Shown one piece after another: positions 1 through 7,401 of a stretch of 33,571 bases of DNA; position 1 is the first letter of the stretch; each line of letters opens with the position of its first letter. The notes under the pieces were generated by a model. It had not been told where the DNA came from. It searched no databases and saw only the letters and a list, made by a program, of their open reading frames with translations. The stretch is from positions 1 through 33,571 of the forward strand of contig JAADGJ010000067.1 of assembly GCA_013152435.1 (NCBI GenBank). Direction: 5' to 3'. The position numbers and the translations under genes are program-made. Source of the DNA: Chloroflexota bacterium. GTDB taxonomy: Bacteria > Chloroflexota > Anaerolineae > DUEN01.

Positions 1-945
1 GCGATCCCGCACGCTCTGTTACGCGTGGAGGTGCCCGGATTGGGAGAGCGGATCGAAGGCAAGGTGCGGGACATCTACGTGGTGGACGGGCAGCGCGTGC
101 TCATCACCACGGATCGGGTGTCCGCCTTCGATCGGGTGCTGGGGGCGATCCCCTTCAAGGGGCAGGTGTTGAACCAGCTCAGCGCCTGGTGGTTCGAGCA
201 GGTGCAGGATATCGTACCGAATCACGTCATCTCGGTGCCCGACCCCAACGTGACCATCGCTCGCGAGGCGGAGCCACTGCCGGTGGAGGTGATCGTCCGC
301 GGCTACATCACCGGTGTCACGTCCACGGCGTTATGGACGCTGTACAGCCAGGGGGTGGAGCGGCCGTATGGTCTAGATCTGCCGCCCGGCCTGCGCAAGA
401 ACGACCCGCTGCCGGAGCCGGTGATCACGCCGACGACGAAGGCCACCGGTGGCGCCCACGACGAGCGGCTGACCTCGGCCGAAGTCGTGGAGCGCGGCCT
501 GGTGCCCGCCGACCTGTGGGAGGAGATTCAGCGGGCCGCCCTGGCCATCTTCAAGCGCGGCCAGGAGGTCGCCCGGCGGGCCGGGCTGATCCTGGTGGAC
601 ACGAAGTACGAGTTCGGCCTGATCGACGGCCGGCCGGCCCTGATCGACGAGATCCATACCCCGGATTCCAGCCGCTACTGGGTGGCGGAGAGCTATGAAG
701 CGGTGCGAGGGACGGACCAGGAGCCGGAGAACTTTGACAAGGAGTTCCTGCGGCTATGGTTCGTTCGCCAGGGCTACCGGGGCGAGGGCGAGCCGCCGAA
801 GATGCCGCCGGAGTTCATCGCACAGGTGGCACAGCGGTACATCTCCGCCTATGAACGTCTCACCGGGGAGACATTTATACCGGGGGAGCAGCCAGCGGCC
901 GAACGCATTCGCGCCGCACTACAACCGCTAATCTCCAATCGCTAA
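1..945 (+). CDS. purC: Phosphoribosylaminoimidazole-succinocarboxamide synthase (SAICAR synthase), 5' end outside the window
   Basis: PurC joins CAIR and aspartate with ATP to give SAICAR in purine synthesis; it is cytosolic. The protein shows the family landmarks in order: GKVRDIY near the N-terminus (ATP-binding strand), TDRVSAFD, VRGYITG, the PTTKATGGAHDE segment, and LVDTKYEFG followed by DEIHTPDSSRYW near the C-terminus. The frame is open to base 1, reading AIPHALLR before the GTG at 25, which fits the usual PurC N-terminal extension, so the true start probably lies upstream. From the GTG the length is 306 residues, the longer type seen in fungi and many GC-rich bacteria. It is the first visible gene of a one-strand pur operon. 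The last codons and the spacer (931-950) contain the repeat word AATCTCC, discussed in the findings. Function is near certain. Confidence 0.96.
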   Translation, partial: AIPHALLRVEVPGLGERIEGKVRDIYVVDGQRVLITTDRVSAFDRVLGAIPFKGQVLNQLSAWWFEQVQDIVPNHVISVPDPNVTIAREAEPLPVEVIVRGYITGVTSTALWTLYSQGVERPYGLDLPPGLRKNDPLPEPVITPTTKATGGAHDERLTSAEVVERGLVPADLWEEIQRAALAIFKRGQEVARRAGLILVDTKYEFGLIDGRPALIDEIHTPDSSRYWVAESYEAVRGTDQEPENFDKEFLRLWFVRQGYRGEGEPPKMPPEFIAQVAQRYISAYERLTGETFIPGEQPAAERIRAALQPLISNR

Positions 946-970
946 TCTCCACATGAGGAGGAACACATCG

Positions 971-2005
971 ATGTCAGACAAAGTCCGAGTGGGCATCGTC
1001 GGCCTCGGGAGGAGTGGCTGGAACATCCACGCGAAGCTCCTGGCAACGCTGCCTGATCAATATCAAATTGTGGCCGTGTCCGATCTGGATGCGGGACGTC
1101 GTCAGGAGGCCAAGGATCAGTTCGGCTGTAATACATATGAAACGATCGAGGACCTGTTGGCGGACCCGGCGGTGGAATTGGTCGTCGTCGCCAGCCCCAG
1201 CCATTTGCATGCCGAACACAGCATCATGGCGCTCAAGGCGGGGAAGGCGGTCGTCTGCGAGAAGCCTATGGCGGCCACGCTAGCCGAGGCGGACGCCATG
1301 ATCGAGACCTCTCGGGAGACTGGGAAGCTCTTGACGGTGTTCCAGAACCGGCGCTATGCGCCACACTTCCAGAAGGTCAAGGAGGTGATCGACTCGGGCA
1401 AGCTGGGTCGCATCCTGCTGATCCGGAGGGCCGAGTATCGGTTCAGCCGCCGCTGGGACTGGCAGACCTTGAAGAGATTCGGAGGGGGAACTCTCCGGAA
1501 TACGGGACCCCACCTCATCGATCAGGTGTTGCAGTTGCTGGGTCCCGCCGAGCCGGAGATCTTCTGCGATCTGCGGCTGGCGCTGACGCTGGGCGATGCC
1601 GAGGATCATGTGAAGGTCGTGATGAAGGCGCCCGATGCGCCGCTGATCGACATCGAGATCACCAGCGCCTGCGCGTATCCGCAAGATCAGTGGTTGATCA
1701 TGGGGACGGGAGGAGGCCTGGCGGGCTCTACTCGCCATCTGCGCTGGCGTTATTACAGGCCGGAGGAGCTGCCGCCGCGGCAGTTGGAGACAGCTCCCAT
1801 GCCGGACCGCAGCTACAACCGGGACGAGATCAAGTGGTATGAGGAGGAGTGGACGGAGGATCAGTACACGGGGCCGGGGCAGGCCGGGTTCTATCTCGAC
1901 CTGTACGAGACCCTGCGAAACGGCGCTCCGCTCGTCATCACGCCGGAGAGCGCCCGCCGGGTTATGTGGGTGATCGAGACGTGTTATCAGCAGTGTCCTG
2001 TGTAG
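971..2005 (+). CDS. Gfo/Idh/MocA-family NAD(P)-dependent oxidoreductase
   Basis: A 344-residue protein with the two-domain build of the Gfo/Idh/MocA family. The N-terminal Rossmann fold shows GIVGLGRSGW at about residues 8-17 (dinucleotide binding) and the family signature CEKP with Lys98. The C-terminal alpha/beta domain holds the sequence NTGPHLIDQVLQLLG, matching the conserved GxHxxD region. The ATG at 971 is chosen over the in-frame ATG at 953 because GAGGAGGA lies at 955-961, where it can act as ribosome binding site. The substrate cannot be read from sequence; family members oxidise sugars, inositols or related polyols. It lies between purC and purE on the same strand with spacers of 25 and 54 bp, so it is probably co-transcribed, but no purine role is known to me for this family. 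Confidence 0.9.
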   Translation: MSDKVRVGIVGLGRSGWNIHAKLLATLPDQYQIVAVSDLDAGRRQEAKDQFGCNTYETIEDLLADPAVELVVVASPSHLHAEHSIMALKAGKAVVCEKPMAATLAEADAMIETSRETGKLLTVFQNRRYAPHFQKVKEVIDSGKLGRILLIRRAEYRFSRRWDWQTLKRFGGGTLRNTGPHLIDQVLQLLGPAEPEIFCDLRLALTLGDAEDHVKVVMKAPDAPLIDIEITSACAYPQDQWLIMGTGGGLAGSTRHLRWRYYRPEELPPRQLETAPMPDRSYNRDEIKWYEEEWTEDQYTGPGQAGFYLDLYETLRNGAPLVITPESARRVMWVIETCYQQCPV

Positions 2006-2007
2006 GC

Positions 2008-2047
2008 GTGGGAGATTGGGGACAGGGATGAGATATTTGGATATGAG
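2008..2047 (+). repeat. Degenerate GAGATTGGG/GGATGAGAT low-complexity spacer
   Basis: The short spacer before purE is built from near copies of GAGATTGGG, GGGATGAGAT and GGATATGAGAT. It resembles the AATCTCC words at 931-950 (read on the other strand) and the hairpin inside purD. No function is visible beyond providing a purine-rich leader for purE. Confidence 0.4.
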
Positions 2048-2059
2048 ATGGAGGTGGGG

Positions 2060-2542
2060 ATGGCCGGGCTGGTCGTGATCATCATGGGCTCGAAGTCGGA
2101 CCTGGGACATGCGCGGGCCATCGCAGAGGGATTGGAAGCGTTCGGCATCGAGCATGAGATGCGGGTGGCGTCGGCGCACAAAGCGGCCCGGTATCTGTTG
2201 GATCTCCTGGCGGCGTACGAGGCCGATCCCCGGCCGAAGGTGTATATCACGGTGGCCGGGCGCTCCAATGCGCTGAGCGGGATGGTGGATGCCAACGTCG
2301 CTGCGCCCGTGATCGCCTGCCCCCCGTATTCCGATCGTTTCGGCGGGGCGGATATCTTCTCGTCGCTGCGCATGCCCTCCGGCGTGGCCCCGGCGGTGGT
2401 GTTGGAGCCGAAGGGAGCGGCTCTGCTGGCCGCGAAGGTGTTGTCCCTGGCCGACCCATCACTGCGGGAGCGCATCGCGCAATCGCAGAGGGCGGCCACG
2501 CAGCGGATCCTGGACGATGATCGGGCGCTTCGGCGCGAATAG
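2060..2542 (+). CDS. purE: AIR carboxylase, class II type PurE
   Basis: PurE makes CAIR. The 160-residue protein has the P-loop-like MGSKSDLGHA at the N-terminus, SAHK at about residues 41-44, AGRSNALSG, and CPPYSDRFGGADIFSSLRMPSG. The SAHK (not SAHR) motif, the AGRSN segment and SSLRMPSG match the CO2-using AIR carboxylases of animals (PAICS) and some bacteria, rather than the class I N5-CAIR mutase of E. coli. That class does not need PurK, and no purK is present here. The ATG at 2060 follows GGAGG at 2050-2054 with 5 bp spacing; an in-frame ATG at 2048 is less well placed. The stop codon lies inside a palindrome (2542-2561). purE sits between the oxidoreductase and purF in the operon. Confidence 0.93.
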   Translation: MAGLVVIIMGSKSDLGHARAIAEGLEAFGIEHEMRVASAHKAARYLLDLLAAYEADPRPKVYITVAGRSNALSGMVDANVAAPVIACPPYSDRFGGADIFSSLRMPSGVAPAVVLEPKGAALLAAKVLSLADPSLRERIAQSQRAATQRILDDDRALRRE

Positions 2543-2564
2543 GGCGACGCATGCGTCGCCCCTA
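2541..2564. repeat. Palindromic repeat, core GGGCGACGCATGCGTCGCCC
   Basis: A perfect 20-bp palindrome occupies 2542-2561, flanked by A on the left and CTA on the right, so that the outer pairs form only if one extra C in the right arm bulges. A second palindrome with the same outer arms, the same bulge and a different, compensated core lies at 23918-23948. It overlaps the stop of purE and could form a hairpin in the purE-purF spacer. There is no T-tract, so termination is not supported. Confidence 0.75.
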
Positions 2565-2632
2565 CCTTCTCCGCGTCTTTGCGGTGAATCCTTGGTGTAT
2601 CCTCCGGCAGATCCCGAGGGGGAGGGGAGCCG

Positions 2633-4132
2633 ATGATGTCGCCTGTGTGGAACCGGACGTGCGATGAATTGGACCGTCCACGGGAGGCGTGTGGTGTGTT
2701 CGGCATCTATGCGCCGGGTGTGGATGTGGCGCGCATCGCGTTCTTCGCCCTGTACGCCTTGCAACATCGCGGCCAGGAGAGCGCCGGGATCGCCACCAGC
2801 GACGGCCGCGCGGCCTACATCCACAAGGGGATGGGGTTGGTCTCCCAGGTATTCCACGAGGAGAACCTGCGTCCCTTGAAGGGACACCTGGCCATCGGGC
2901 ACAATCGCTACTCGACCACCGGCTCGTGTCATATCCGCAACGCGCAGCCATATCTCATCGAGACGATGCATGGGCCGTTGGGCGTCGGGCATAATGGGAA
3001 TCTGACCAACGCGGCCACGCTGCGCCGCAAGCTGCTGGAGCGTGGCGTGGGGCTGACATCGTCCAGCGATAGCGAGGTGATCACGCAGATGTTGGCCGCC
3101 CCGCCGCCCGGAGGCGAGCCCAACGGCCCCGATTGGGAGGCTCGCATCGCCGCCTTCATGGCCGAGGCCGAGGGGGCCTACTCGCTGGTGATCCTCACCC
3201 GGGACGCCGTCTACGCCGTGCGCGATCCCTGGGGGTTCCGACCGCTGTGCCTGGGCGAGCTGCCGGGCGATGATGGCAGGCCCGGGTATGTGGTGGCCTC
3301 CGAATCGTGCGCGCTGGGCACCATCGGCGCCCGCTACCTGCGGGAGGTGCGGCCGGGCGAGATCGTGCGCCTGGACGCCAGCGGTGTGCATAGCCTGCAA
3401 GGGTGTGCGCCTGCCCCCCGGGCGGCGCTGTGCGTCTTCGAGTATGTGTACTTCGCCCGTCCCGACTCGGTGCTGGAAGGACAGACGGTCCACCGGGTGC
3501 GTCAGCGGCTGGGGGAGGAGCTGGCGCGGGAGGCTCCCGCCGAGGCGGATCTGGTGATCGGCGTGCCGGACTCGGCGACGCCGGCGGCCATCGGATATGC
3601 GCGGGCGTCTGGGATCCCCTACAGCGAGGGGTTGACCAAGAACCGCTACATCGGGCGTACCTTTATCCAGCCGGACGATCGATTGCGCCGGGCGGGGGTG
3701 TACCTGAAGTACAACCCGCTGACGGCCAATCTGGCGGGCAAGCGGATCGTGCTCATCGACGATTCCATCGTGCGCGGCACCACGGCGGGGCCGCTGGTGC
3801 GCCTGCTACGTGAAGGAGGCGCGGCGGAGATTCACGTGCGCATCTCCTCTCCGCCCGTGCGGTATCCCTGTTTCATGGGGGTGGACATGGCGACTCACGA
3901 GGAGTTGATCGCCTACCAGAAGTCCGTCGAGAAGATTCGGCGTCACATCGGCGCGGACAGCCTGGCCTACCTCTCCTATGAGGGGATGATGCGCAGCGTG
4001 ACGGCCGAGGTCGGCCAGGATCGAGGGCATTGCAGCGCCTGCTTCACCGGAGAGTACCCGATCCCATTGGATGAATGGTGGGAGTATAAGGCCCACGAGA
4101 AGATGGCCTTTGAGGGGATTTGGGGGGCGTGA
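2633..4132 (+). CDS. purF: Amidophosphoribosyltransferase (glutamine PRPP amidotransferase), Fe-S type
   Basis: PurF transfers ammonia from glutamine to PRPP, the first step of purine synthesis. The 499-residue protein has an Ntn glutaminase domain beginning at Cys20 (EACGVFGIYA), so a 19-residue propeptide must be removed, then HNRYST and HNGNLTN motifs. The C-terminal phosphoribosyltransferase domain carries the PRPP loop VLIDDSIVRGTT. Four cysteines at 267, 413, 467 and 470 (the last two as CSAC) match the 4Fe-4S ligand pattern of the Bacillus-type enzyme and suggest propeptide processing and oxygen sensitivity as in that group. GGAGGGGAG at 2621-2629 precedes two adjacent ATGs (2633 and 2636); the second has the better spacing. 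It is followed by purD after a 59-bp repeat-rich spacer. Confidence 0.96.
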   Translation: MMSPVWNRTCDELDRPREACGVFGIYAPGVDVARIAFFALYALQHRGQESAGIATSDGRAAYIHKGMGLVSQVFHEENLRPLKGHLAIGHNRYSTTGSCHIRNAQPYLIETMHGPLGVGHNGNLTNAATLRRKLLERGVGLTSSSDSEVITQMLAAPPPGGEPNGPDWEARIAAFMAEAEGAYSLVILTRDAVYAVRDPWGFRPLCLGELPGDDGRPGYVVASESCALGTIGARYLREVRPGEIVRLDASGVHSLQGCAPAPRAALCVFEYVYFARPDSVLEGQTVHRVRQRLGEELAREAPAEADLVIGVPDSATPAAIGYARASGIPYSEGLTKNRYIGRTFIQPDDRLRRAGVYLKYNPLTANLAGKRIVLIDDSIVRGTTAGPLVRLLREGGAAEIHVRISSPPVRYPCFMGVDMATHEELIAYQKSVEKIRRHIGADSLAYLSYEGMMRSVTAEVGQDRGHCSACFTGEYPIPLDEWWEYKAHEKMAFEGIWGA

Positions 4133-4135
4133 AGC

Positions 4136-4180
4136 GGAAAACGTAAAACGTATTGCGTGTTGCGTAATGCGTGTTGGGTG
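4136..4180 (+). repeat. ACGTATTGCGTGTTGCG-type low-complexity spacer, copy 1
   Basis: The purF-purD spacer consists of overlapping variants of ACGTAAAACG, TATTGCGTGTTGCG and TAATGCGTGTTG. The same vocabulary recurs in the purD-purM spacer (5508-5580) and the purN-purH spacer (7312-7375) and nowhere else that I noticed in the window. Confidence 0.7.
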
Positions 4181-4191
4181 ATGGAGGAGAT

Positions 4192-5523
4192 ATGGCAGAG
4201 CGTATGAAGGTCCTGGTGGTGGGAAGCGGGGGGCGTGAGCACGCGTTGGCGTGGAAGCTGGCACAGTCGCCGCGGGTGGCTCACGTCTTCGTCGCGCCGG
4301 GCAATGGGGGGACGGAGAGAATGGAGACTGGAGATCAAAGAGAGCAATCCCCGATCTCCAATCTCCGATTGCCGATCGATGCAGGAAGTGACTTTGCGGA
4401 GTTGATCTCCTTCGCCCGGCAAGAGGGCATATCCCTGACCGTCGTTGGCCCGGAGGCACCGCTGGCGGATGGGATCGTGGACGCGTTTCAGGCGGCCGGG
4501 CTGCGCTGTTTCGGCCCCGCGCGGGCTGCGGCGCAGATCGAGGCGTCCAAGTCGTTCGCCAAGGCGTTCATGGCCCGCCACGGGATCCCCACCGGGCGTT
4601 ATGCCACGTTCACCGATTACGAGGAGGCGCTGACCTATCTGCGGAACGCCGAGTTCGACGTGGTGGTCAAGGCGTCGGGGCTGGCGGCCGGCAAAGGGGT
4701 GATCGTGCCCGACTCGCAGGAGGAGGCGGAGGCGGCGCTGCGGCAGATCATGGTGGAGCGTGCCTTCGGATCCGCCGGCGACGAGGTGGTCATCGAGGAG
4801 CGGCTGTACGGGCAGGAGGCGTCGGTGCTGGCCTTCACCGATGGCCGCACCGTGGCGCCGATGCCGGCTGCGCAGGATCACAAGCCGGTGTTCGACGGCG
4901 ATCGCGGGCCGAACACGGGTGGCATGGGGTGCTACGCCCCGGCGCCATTGGTGACGCCCGAGATGATGGACGAGGTCGTTCGCACGGTCTTGCAGCCGGC
5001 GGTGGACGGCATGCGGGCTGAGGGGACGCCGTACGTGGGGGTGCTCTACGCCGGCCTGATGGTCACGGAGGAGGGGCCCAGGGTTCTGGAGTTCAACTGT
5101 CGCTTCGGCGACCCGGAGACGCAGGTCATCCTGCCGTTGTTGGAGAGCGATCTGGTGGATGTGCTGGAGGCTTGCCTGGACGGCACGCTGGATCAGGTGG
5201 AGGTGCGCTGGCGGCCGGGCGCGGCCACGTCGGTGGTGGCGGCATCGGAGGGATATCCGGGCTCGTATCCCAAGGGGCGCGAGATCACCGGCGTGGAGGA
5301 GGCGGAGTCGCTGCCGGGCGTGGTGGTCTTCCACGCGGGCACGAAGCGGCTGGATGACGGCCGGCTCGTCACCAATGGCGGGCGCGTGCTCAACGTCACC
5401 GGCATCGGCCGCGATCTGCGGGAATCCATCGACCGAGCGTACGAGGGCATCCGCCGCATCCACTTCCAGGGCATGCACTACCGGCGTGACATCGGCGCCA
5501 AAGCCTTAATACGCAATACGTAG
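4192..5523 (+). CDS. purD: Phosphoribosylamine-glycine ligase (GAR synthetase) with an inserted repeat segment
   Basis: PurD joins phosphoribosylamine and glycine with ATP to give GAR. The 443-residue ATP-grasp protein has MKVLVVGSGGREHALAWKL at the N-terminus, VVGPEAPLADG, KASGLAAGKGV (ATP loop), GPNTGGMG, and EFNCRFGDPETQ (metal-binding end of ATP-grasp). GGAGGAG at 4183-4189 supports the ATG at 4192; ATG 4204 is the alternative. Two oddities: residues about 42-64, between GNGGT and DAGSDF, are encoded by a repeat hairpin (4323-4366) and look like an insertion in the N-terminal domain; and the last residues (LIRNT) and the stop codon are encoded by the start of the ACGCAATACG repeat. The catalytic regions are intact, so the enzyme is probably active. 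Confidence 0.95.
   Translation: MAERMKVLVVGSGGREHALAWKLAQSPRVAHVFVAPGNGGTERMETGDQREQSPISNLRLPIDAGSDFAELISFARQEGISLTVVGPEAPLADGIVDAFQAAGLRCFGPARAAAQIEASKSFAKAFMARHGIPTGRYATFTDYEEALTYLRNAEFDVVVKASGLAAGKGVIVPDSQEEAEAALRQIMVERAFGSAGDEVVIEERLYGQEASVLAFTDGRTVAPMPAAQDHKPVFDGDRGPNTGGMGCYAPAPLVTPEMMDEVVRTVLQPAVDGMRAEGTPYVGVLYAGLMVTEEGPRVLEFNCRFGDPETQVILPLLESDLVDVLEACLDGTLDQVEVRWRPGAATSVVAASEGYPGSYPKGREITGVEEAESLPGVVVFHAGTKRLDDGRLVTNGGRVLNVTGIGRDLRESIDRAYEGIRRIHFQGMHYRRDIGAKALIRNT
4323..4366 (+). repeat. Inverted repeat inside purD (GGAGACTGGAGATC / GATCTCCAATCTCC)
   Basis: The left arm at 4323-4336 and the right arm at 4353-4366 are complementary at 13 of 14 positions across a 16-base loop. The right arm continues the AATCTCC vocabulary found in the purC-oxidoreductase spacer. 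It is read in frame within purD and encodes a polar segment that replaces what is normally a short loop. Confidence 0.8.
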
Positions 5524-5580
5524 TACGTGTTACGTATTGCGTGTTGCGTATTGCGTGTTGCGTGTTGCGTGTTGCGTAAG
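5508..5580 (+). repeat. ACGCAATACGTA hairpin and GTGTTGCGTATTGCG tandem repeat, copy 2
   Basis: ACGCAATACGTA (5511-5522) and TACGTATTGCGT (5531-5542) form a perfect 12-bp stem with an 8-base loop. The purD stop codon TAG is within the left arm. The right side continues as several imperfect tandem copies of GTGTTGCGT/ATTGCGT up to about 5578. It fills the purD-purM spacer and could act as a processing or attenuation hairpin, although no T-tract follows. Confidence 0.8.
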
Positions 5581-5598
5581 TTGGTGGAGCGAACACGA

Positions 5599-6621
5599 AT
5601 GCCTTTGAGCTATCGTGAGGCGGGGGTGGATATTGAGGCCGGGGCGCGAGCCGTCGAGTTGATGAAGGAGGCGGTCCGGGCGACCTATGGCCCCGAGGTG
5701 CTGTTGGGCATCGGCGCCTTCGGCGGGCTGTTCGATGTCTCGGCGCTGAAGGGGATGGAAGCCCCGGTACTGGTCGCCTCCACCGACGGCGTGGGCACCA
5801 AGACGAAGATCGCGACTGCACTGGGCCGGTTCGACACCATCGGCCACGACATCGTCAACCACTGCATCAACGACATCCTGGTGCAGGGTGCCCGTCCCCT
5901 CTTCTTCCTGGACTACATCGCCTCTAGCAAACTGGATCCGGAGATGGTCGCCGAGGTGGTACGCGGCTGCGCGGAGGCATGCAAGGCCGCCGGGTGCGCG
6001 CTGCTGGGCGGCGAGACGGCCGAGATGCCGGGCGTCTACGCGCCGGACGAGTTCGACCTGGTGGGCACCATCGTCGGTGTCGTGGATCGCCATGAGATCG
6101 TGGACGGCCGCTCCATCATCCCGGGCGATGCGATCATCGGGCTGGCGTCGTCCGGCCTGCACACCAACGGCTACTCCCTGGCCCGTCGCGTCTTCCGGGG
6201 CTGGGATCTGCGCGCCGTCGTCCCGGAGCTGGGCCGCCCCCTGGGCGAGGCGCTTCTGGCGCCGCATCGCTCCTATCTGGCGGAGGTGCGGCGACTGCGG
6301 GAGGCGGGCGTCGTCATCAAGGGCATGGCGCACATCACCGGCGGCGGCCTCATCGATAACCCGCCGCGGATCTTCCCTGAAGGGGTGGCGGCGCGCATTC
6401 AGCGTGGGAGCTGGCCGGTGCCTCCCATCTTCCAACTGATCCAGCGGGTTGGCGGGGTCAGCGAGGAGGAGATGGCCCACGTGTTCAATCTGGGCCTGGG
6501 CATGTTGCTCATCGTCCCGGCTGAGCAGGCCGACGAGGCGCTGCGTGTGTTGGGCGATGACGCATGGCAGGTGGGGGAGATGGTCCCCTGCGGCGGTGGG
6601 CCGGTGGTGCAGATAGAGTGA
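5599..6621 (+). CDS. purM: Phosphoribosylformylglycinamidine cyclo-ligase (AIR synthetase)
   Basis: PurM closes the imidazole ring of FGAM with ATP to give AIR. The 340-residue protein carries [66 protein letters not shown] and [16 protein letters not shown], the standard conserved blocks in order, and has the usual length. The ATG at 5599 ([11 protein letters not shown]) with GGAG at about 5585-5588 is preferred; reading from 5527 would add 24 residues translated from repeat DNA and is not credible. Its product AIR feeds PurE and PurC encoded upstream in the operon. Confidence 0.96.
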   Translation: MPLSYREAGVDIEAGARAVELMKEAVRATYGPEVLLGIGAFGGLFDVSALKGMEAPVLVASTDGVGTKTKIATALGRFDTIGHDIVNHCINDILVQGARPLFFLDYIASSKLDPEMVAEVVRGCAEACKAAGCALLGGETAEMPGVYAPDEFDLVGTIVGVVDRHEIVDGRSIIPGDAIIGLASSGLHTNGYSLARRVFRGWDLRAVVPELGRPLGEALLAPHRSYLAEVRRLREAGVVIKGMAHITGGGLIDNPPRIFPEGVAARIQRGSWPVPPIFQLIQRVGGVSEEEMAHVFNLGLGMLLIVPAEQADEALRVLGDDAWQVGEMVPCGGGPVVQIE

Positions 6622-6688
6622 CGACAGACGACGGACGACCGACGAAAGGCTTCTGTCCTTCGTCTGTCGTCTTCCGTCGATCGCCATT
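6621..6688 (+). repeat. GACGACAGACGACGGACGAC inverted repeat between purM and purN
   Basis: The spacer reads as GACGAC/GACGGACGACC units on the left and as TCCTTCGTCTGTCGTC on the right, giving an imperfect hairpin with GACGAAAGG pairing to CCTTCGTC around the loop CTTCTG. It is a third type of low-complexity spacer in the operon, distinct from the ATTGCG and AATCTCC types. Confidence 0.65.
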
Positions 6689-6705
6689 TGTGAGAGCGAG
6701 GGCCT

Positions 6706-7311
6706 ATGAGCGAGCGTGCACGATTGGCTGTCTTTATCTCCGGCTTTGGCTCCAACCTGCAGGCCATCATCGATGCTGTACAGGCGGGCGAGTTGGACGC
6801 GGAGATCGTGGTGGTCGTCTCGAATCGCAAGGCCGCCTATGGGCTGGTGCGGGCCGAGAAGGCGGGGATCCCCACGTTGTATTTCCCGTTGAAGCCGTAT
6901 CGGGATGCGGGCCGCTCCCGCGAGGAGTACGACGCGGATCTGGCCGAGCGGGTGGCGGCCTATGAGCCCGATCTGATCGTGCTGGTCGGATGGATGCACG
7001 TCCTGAGCCCAGCCTTCCTGGATCGATTCCCGAATCGGGTGATCAACCTGCATCCGGCGTTGCCCGGCCAGTTCCCCGGCACCCACGCCATCCAGCGCGC
7101 CTATGAGGCGTTCCAGCGGGGCGAGATCGACCACACCGGCGTGATGGTGCATTACGTCGTCCCCGAGGTGGACGCCGGGCCGGTCATCGTTTCGGAGGAG
7201 GTCCCCATCCACCCATCGGACACGCTGGACGATCTGGAGGCGCGCATCCATAAGACGGAGCATCGGCTGATCGTGGAGGCGATTCGGCGGTGCGTTCAGC
7301 GTGGAGCGTGA
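6706..7311 (+). CDS. purN: Phosphoribosylglycinamide formyltransferase (folate-dependent)
   Basis: PurN transfers a formyl group from 10-formyl-tetrahydrofolate to GAR. The 201-residue protein has the N-terminal FISGFGSNLQAI phosphate-binding loop, VSNRKAAYGL, LVGWMHVLSP, INLHPALPGQFPGTHAI with the catalytic Asn and His, and VVPEVDAGPVI with the catalytic Asp. Length is typical. The start ATG is preceded by GAGCGAGGG. It is placed between purM and purH, separated from each by a repeat spacer, and is probably translated from the common operon message. Confidence 0.95.
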   Translation: MSERARLAVFISGFGSNLQAIIDAVQAGELDAEIVVVVSNRKAAYGLVRAEKAGIPTLYFPLKPYRDAGRSREEYDADLAERVAAYEPDLIVLVGWMHVLSPAFLDRFPNRVINLHPALPGQFPGTHAIQRAYEAFQRGEIDHTGVMVHYVVPEVDAGPVIVSEEVPIHPSDTLDDLEARIHKTEHRLIVEAIRRCVQRGA

Positions 7312-7376
7312 TTACGTTTTACGTGATACGCAACACGTAACACGTAATTCGTAATGCGTATTGCGTGTTGCGTACT
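7312..7376 (+). repeat. TACGCAACACG ... CGTGTTGCGTA inverted low-complexity repeat, copy 3
   Basis: TACGCAACACG (7327-7337) and CGTGTTGCGTA (7364-7374) are perfectly complementary over 11 bp, with further ACGTAA/TTCGTA words in the loop. The vocabulary is the same as in the spacers before purD and purM, but here both orientations of the word are present. Confidence 0.75.
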
Positions 7377-7401
7377 CTTCGGAGAAGGGAGACAAGGTAC
7401 C

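Noticed and set aside
5508-5580. CRISPR-like array
   Set aside because: The units are 7-9 bp, contiguous and without unique spacers, and no cas genes are present.
5527-5598. N-terminal extension of purM reading [18 protein letters not shown]
   Set aside because: The Cys-rich residues are translation of the ATTGCGTGTTGCG repeat; the conserved PurM N-terminus and a ribosome binding site place the start at 5599.
5530-7263. 577-codon open frame on the minus strand
   Set aside because: It covers purM and purN in antisense and crosses their repeat spacer; no family resemblance.
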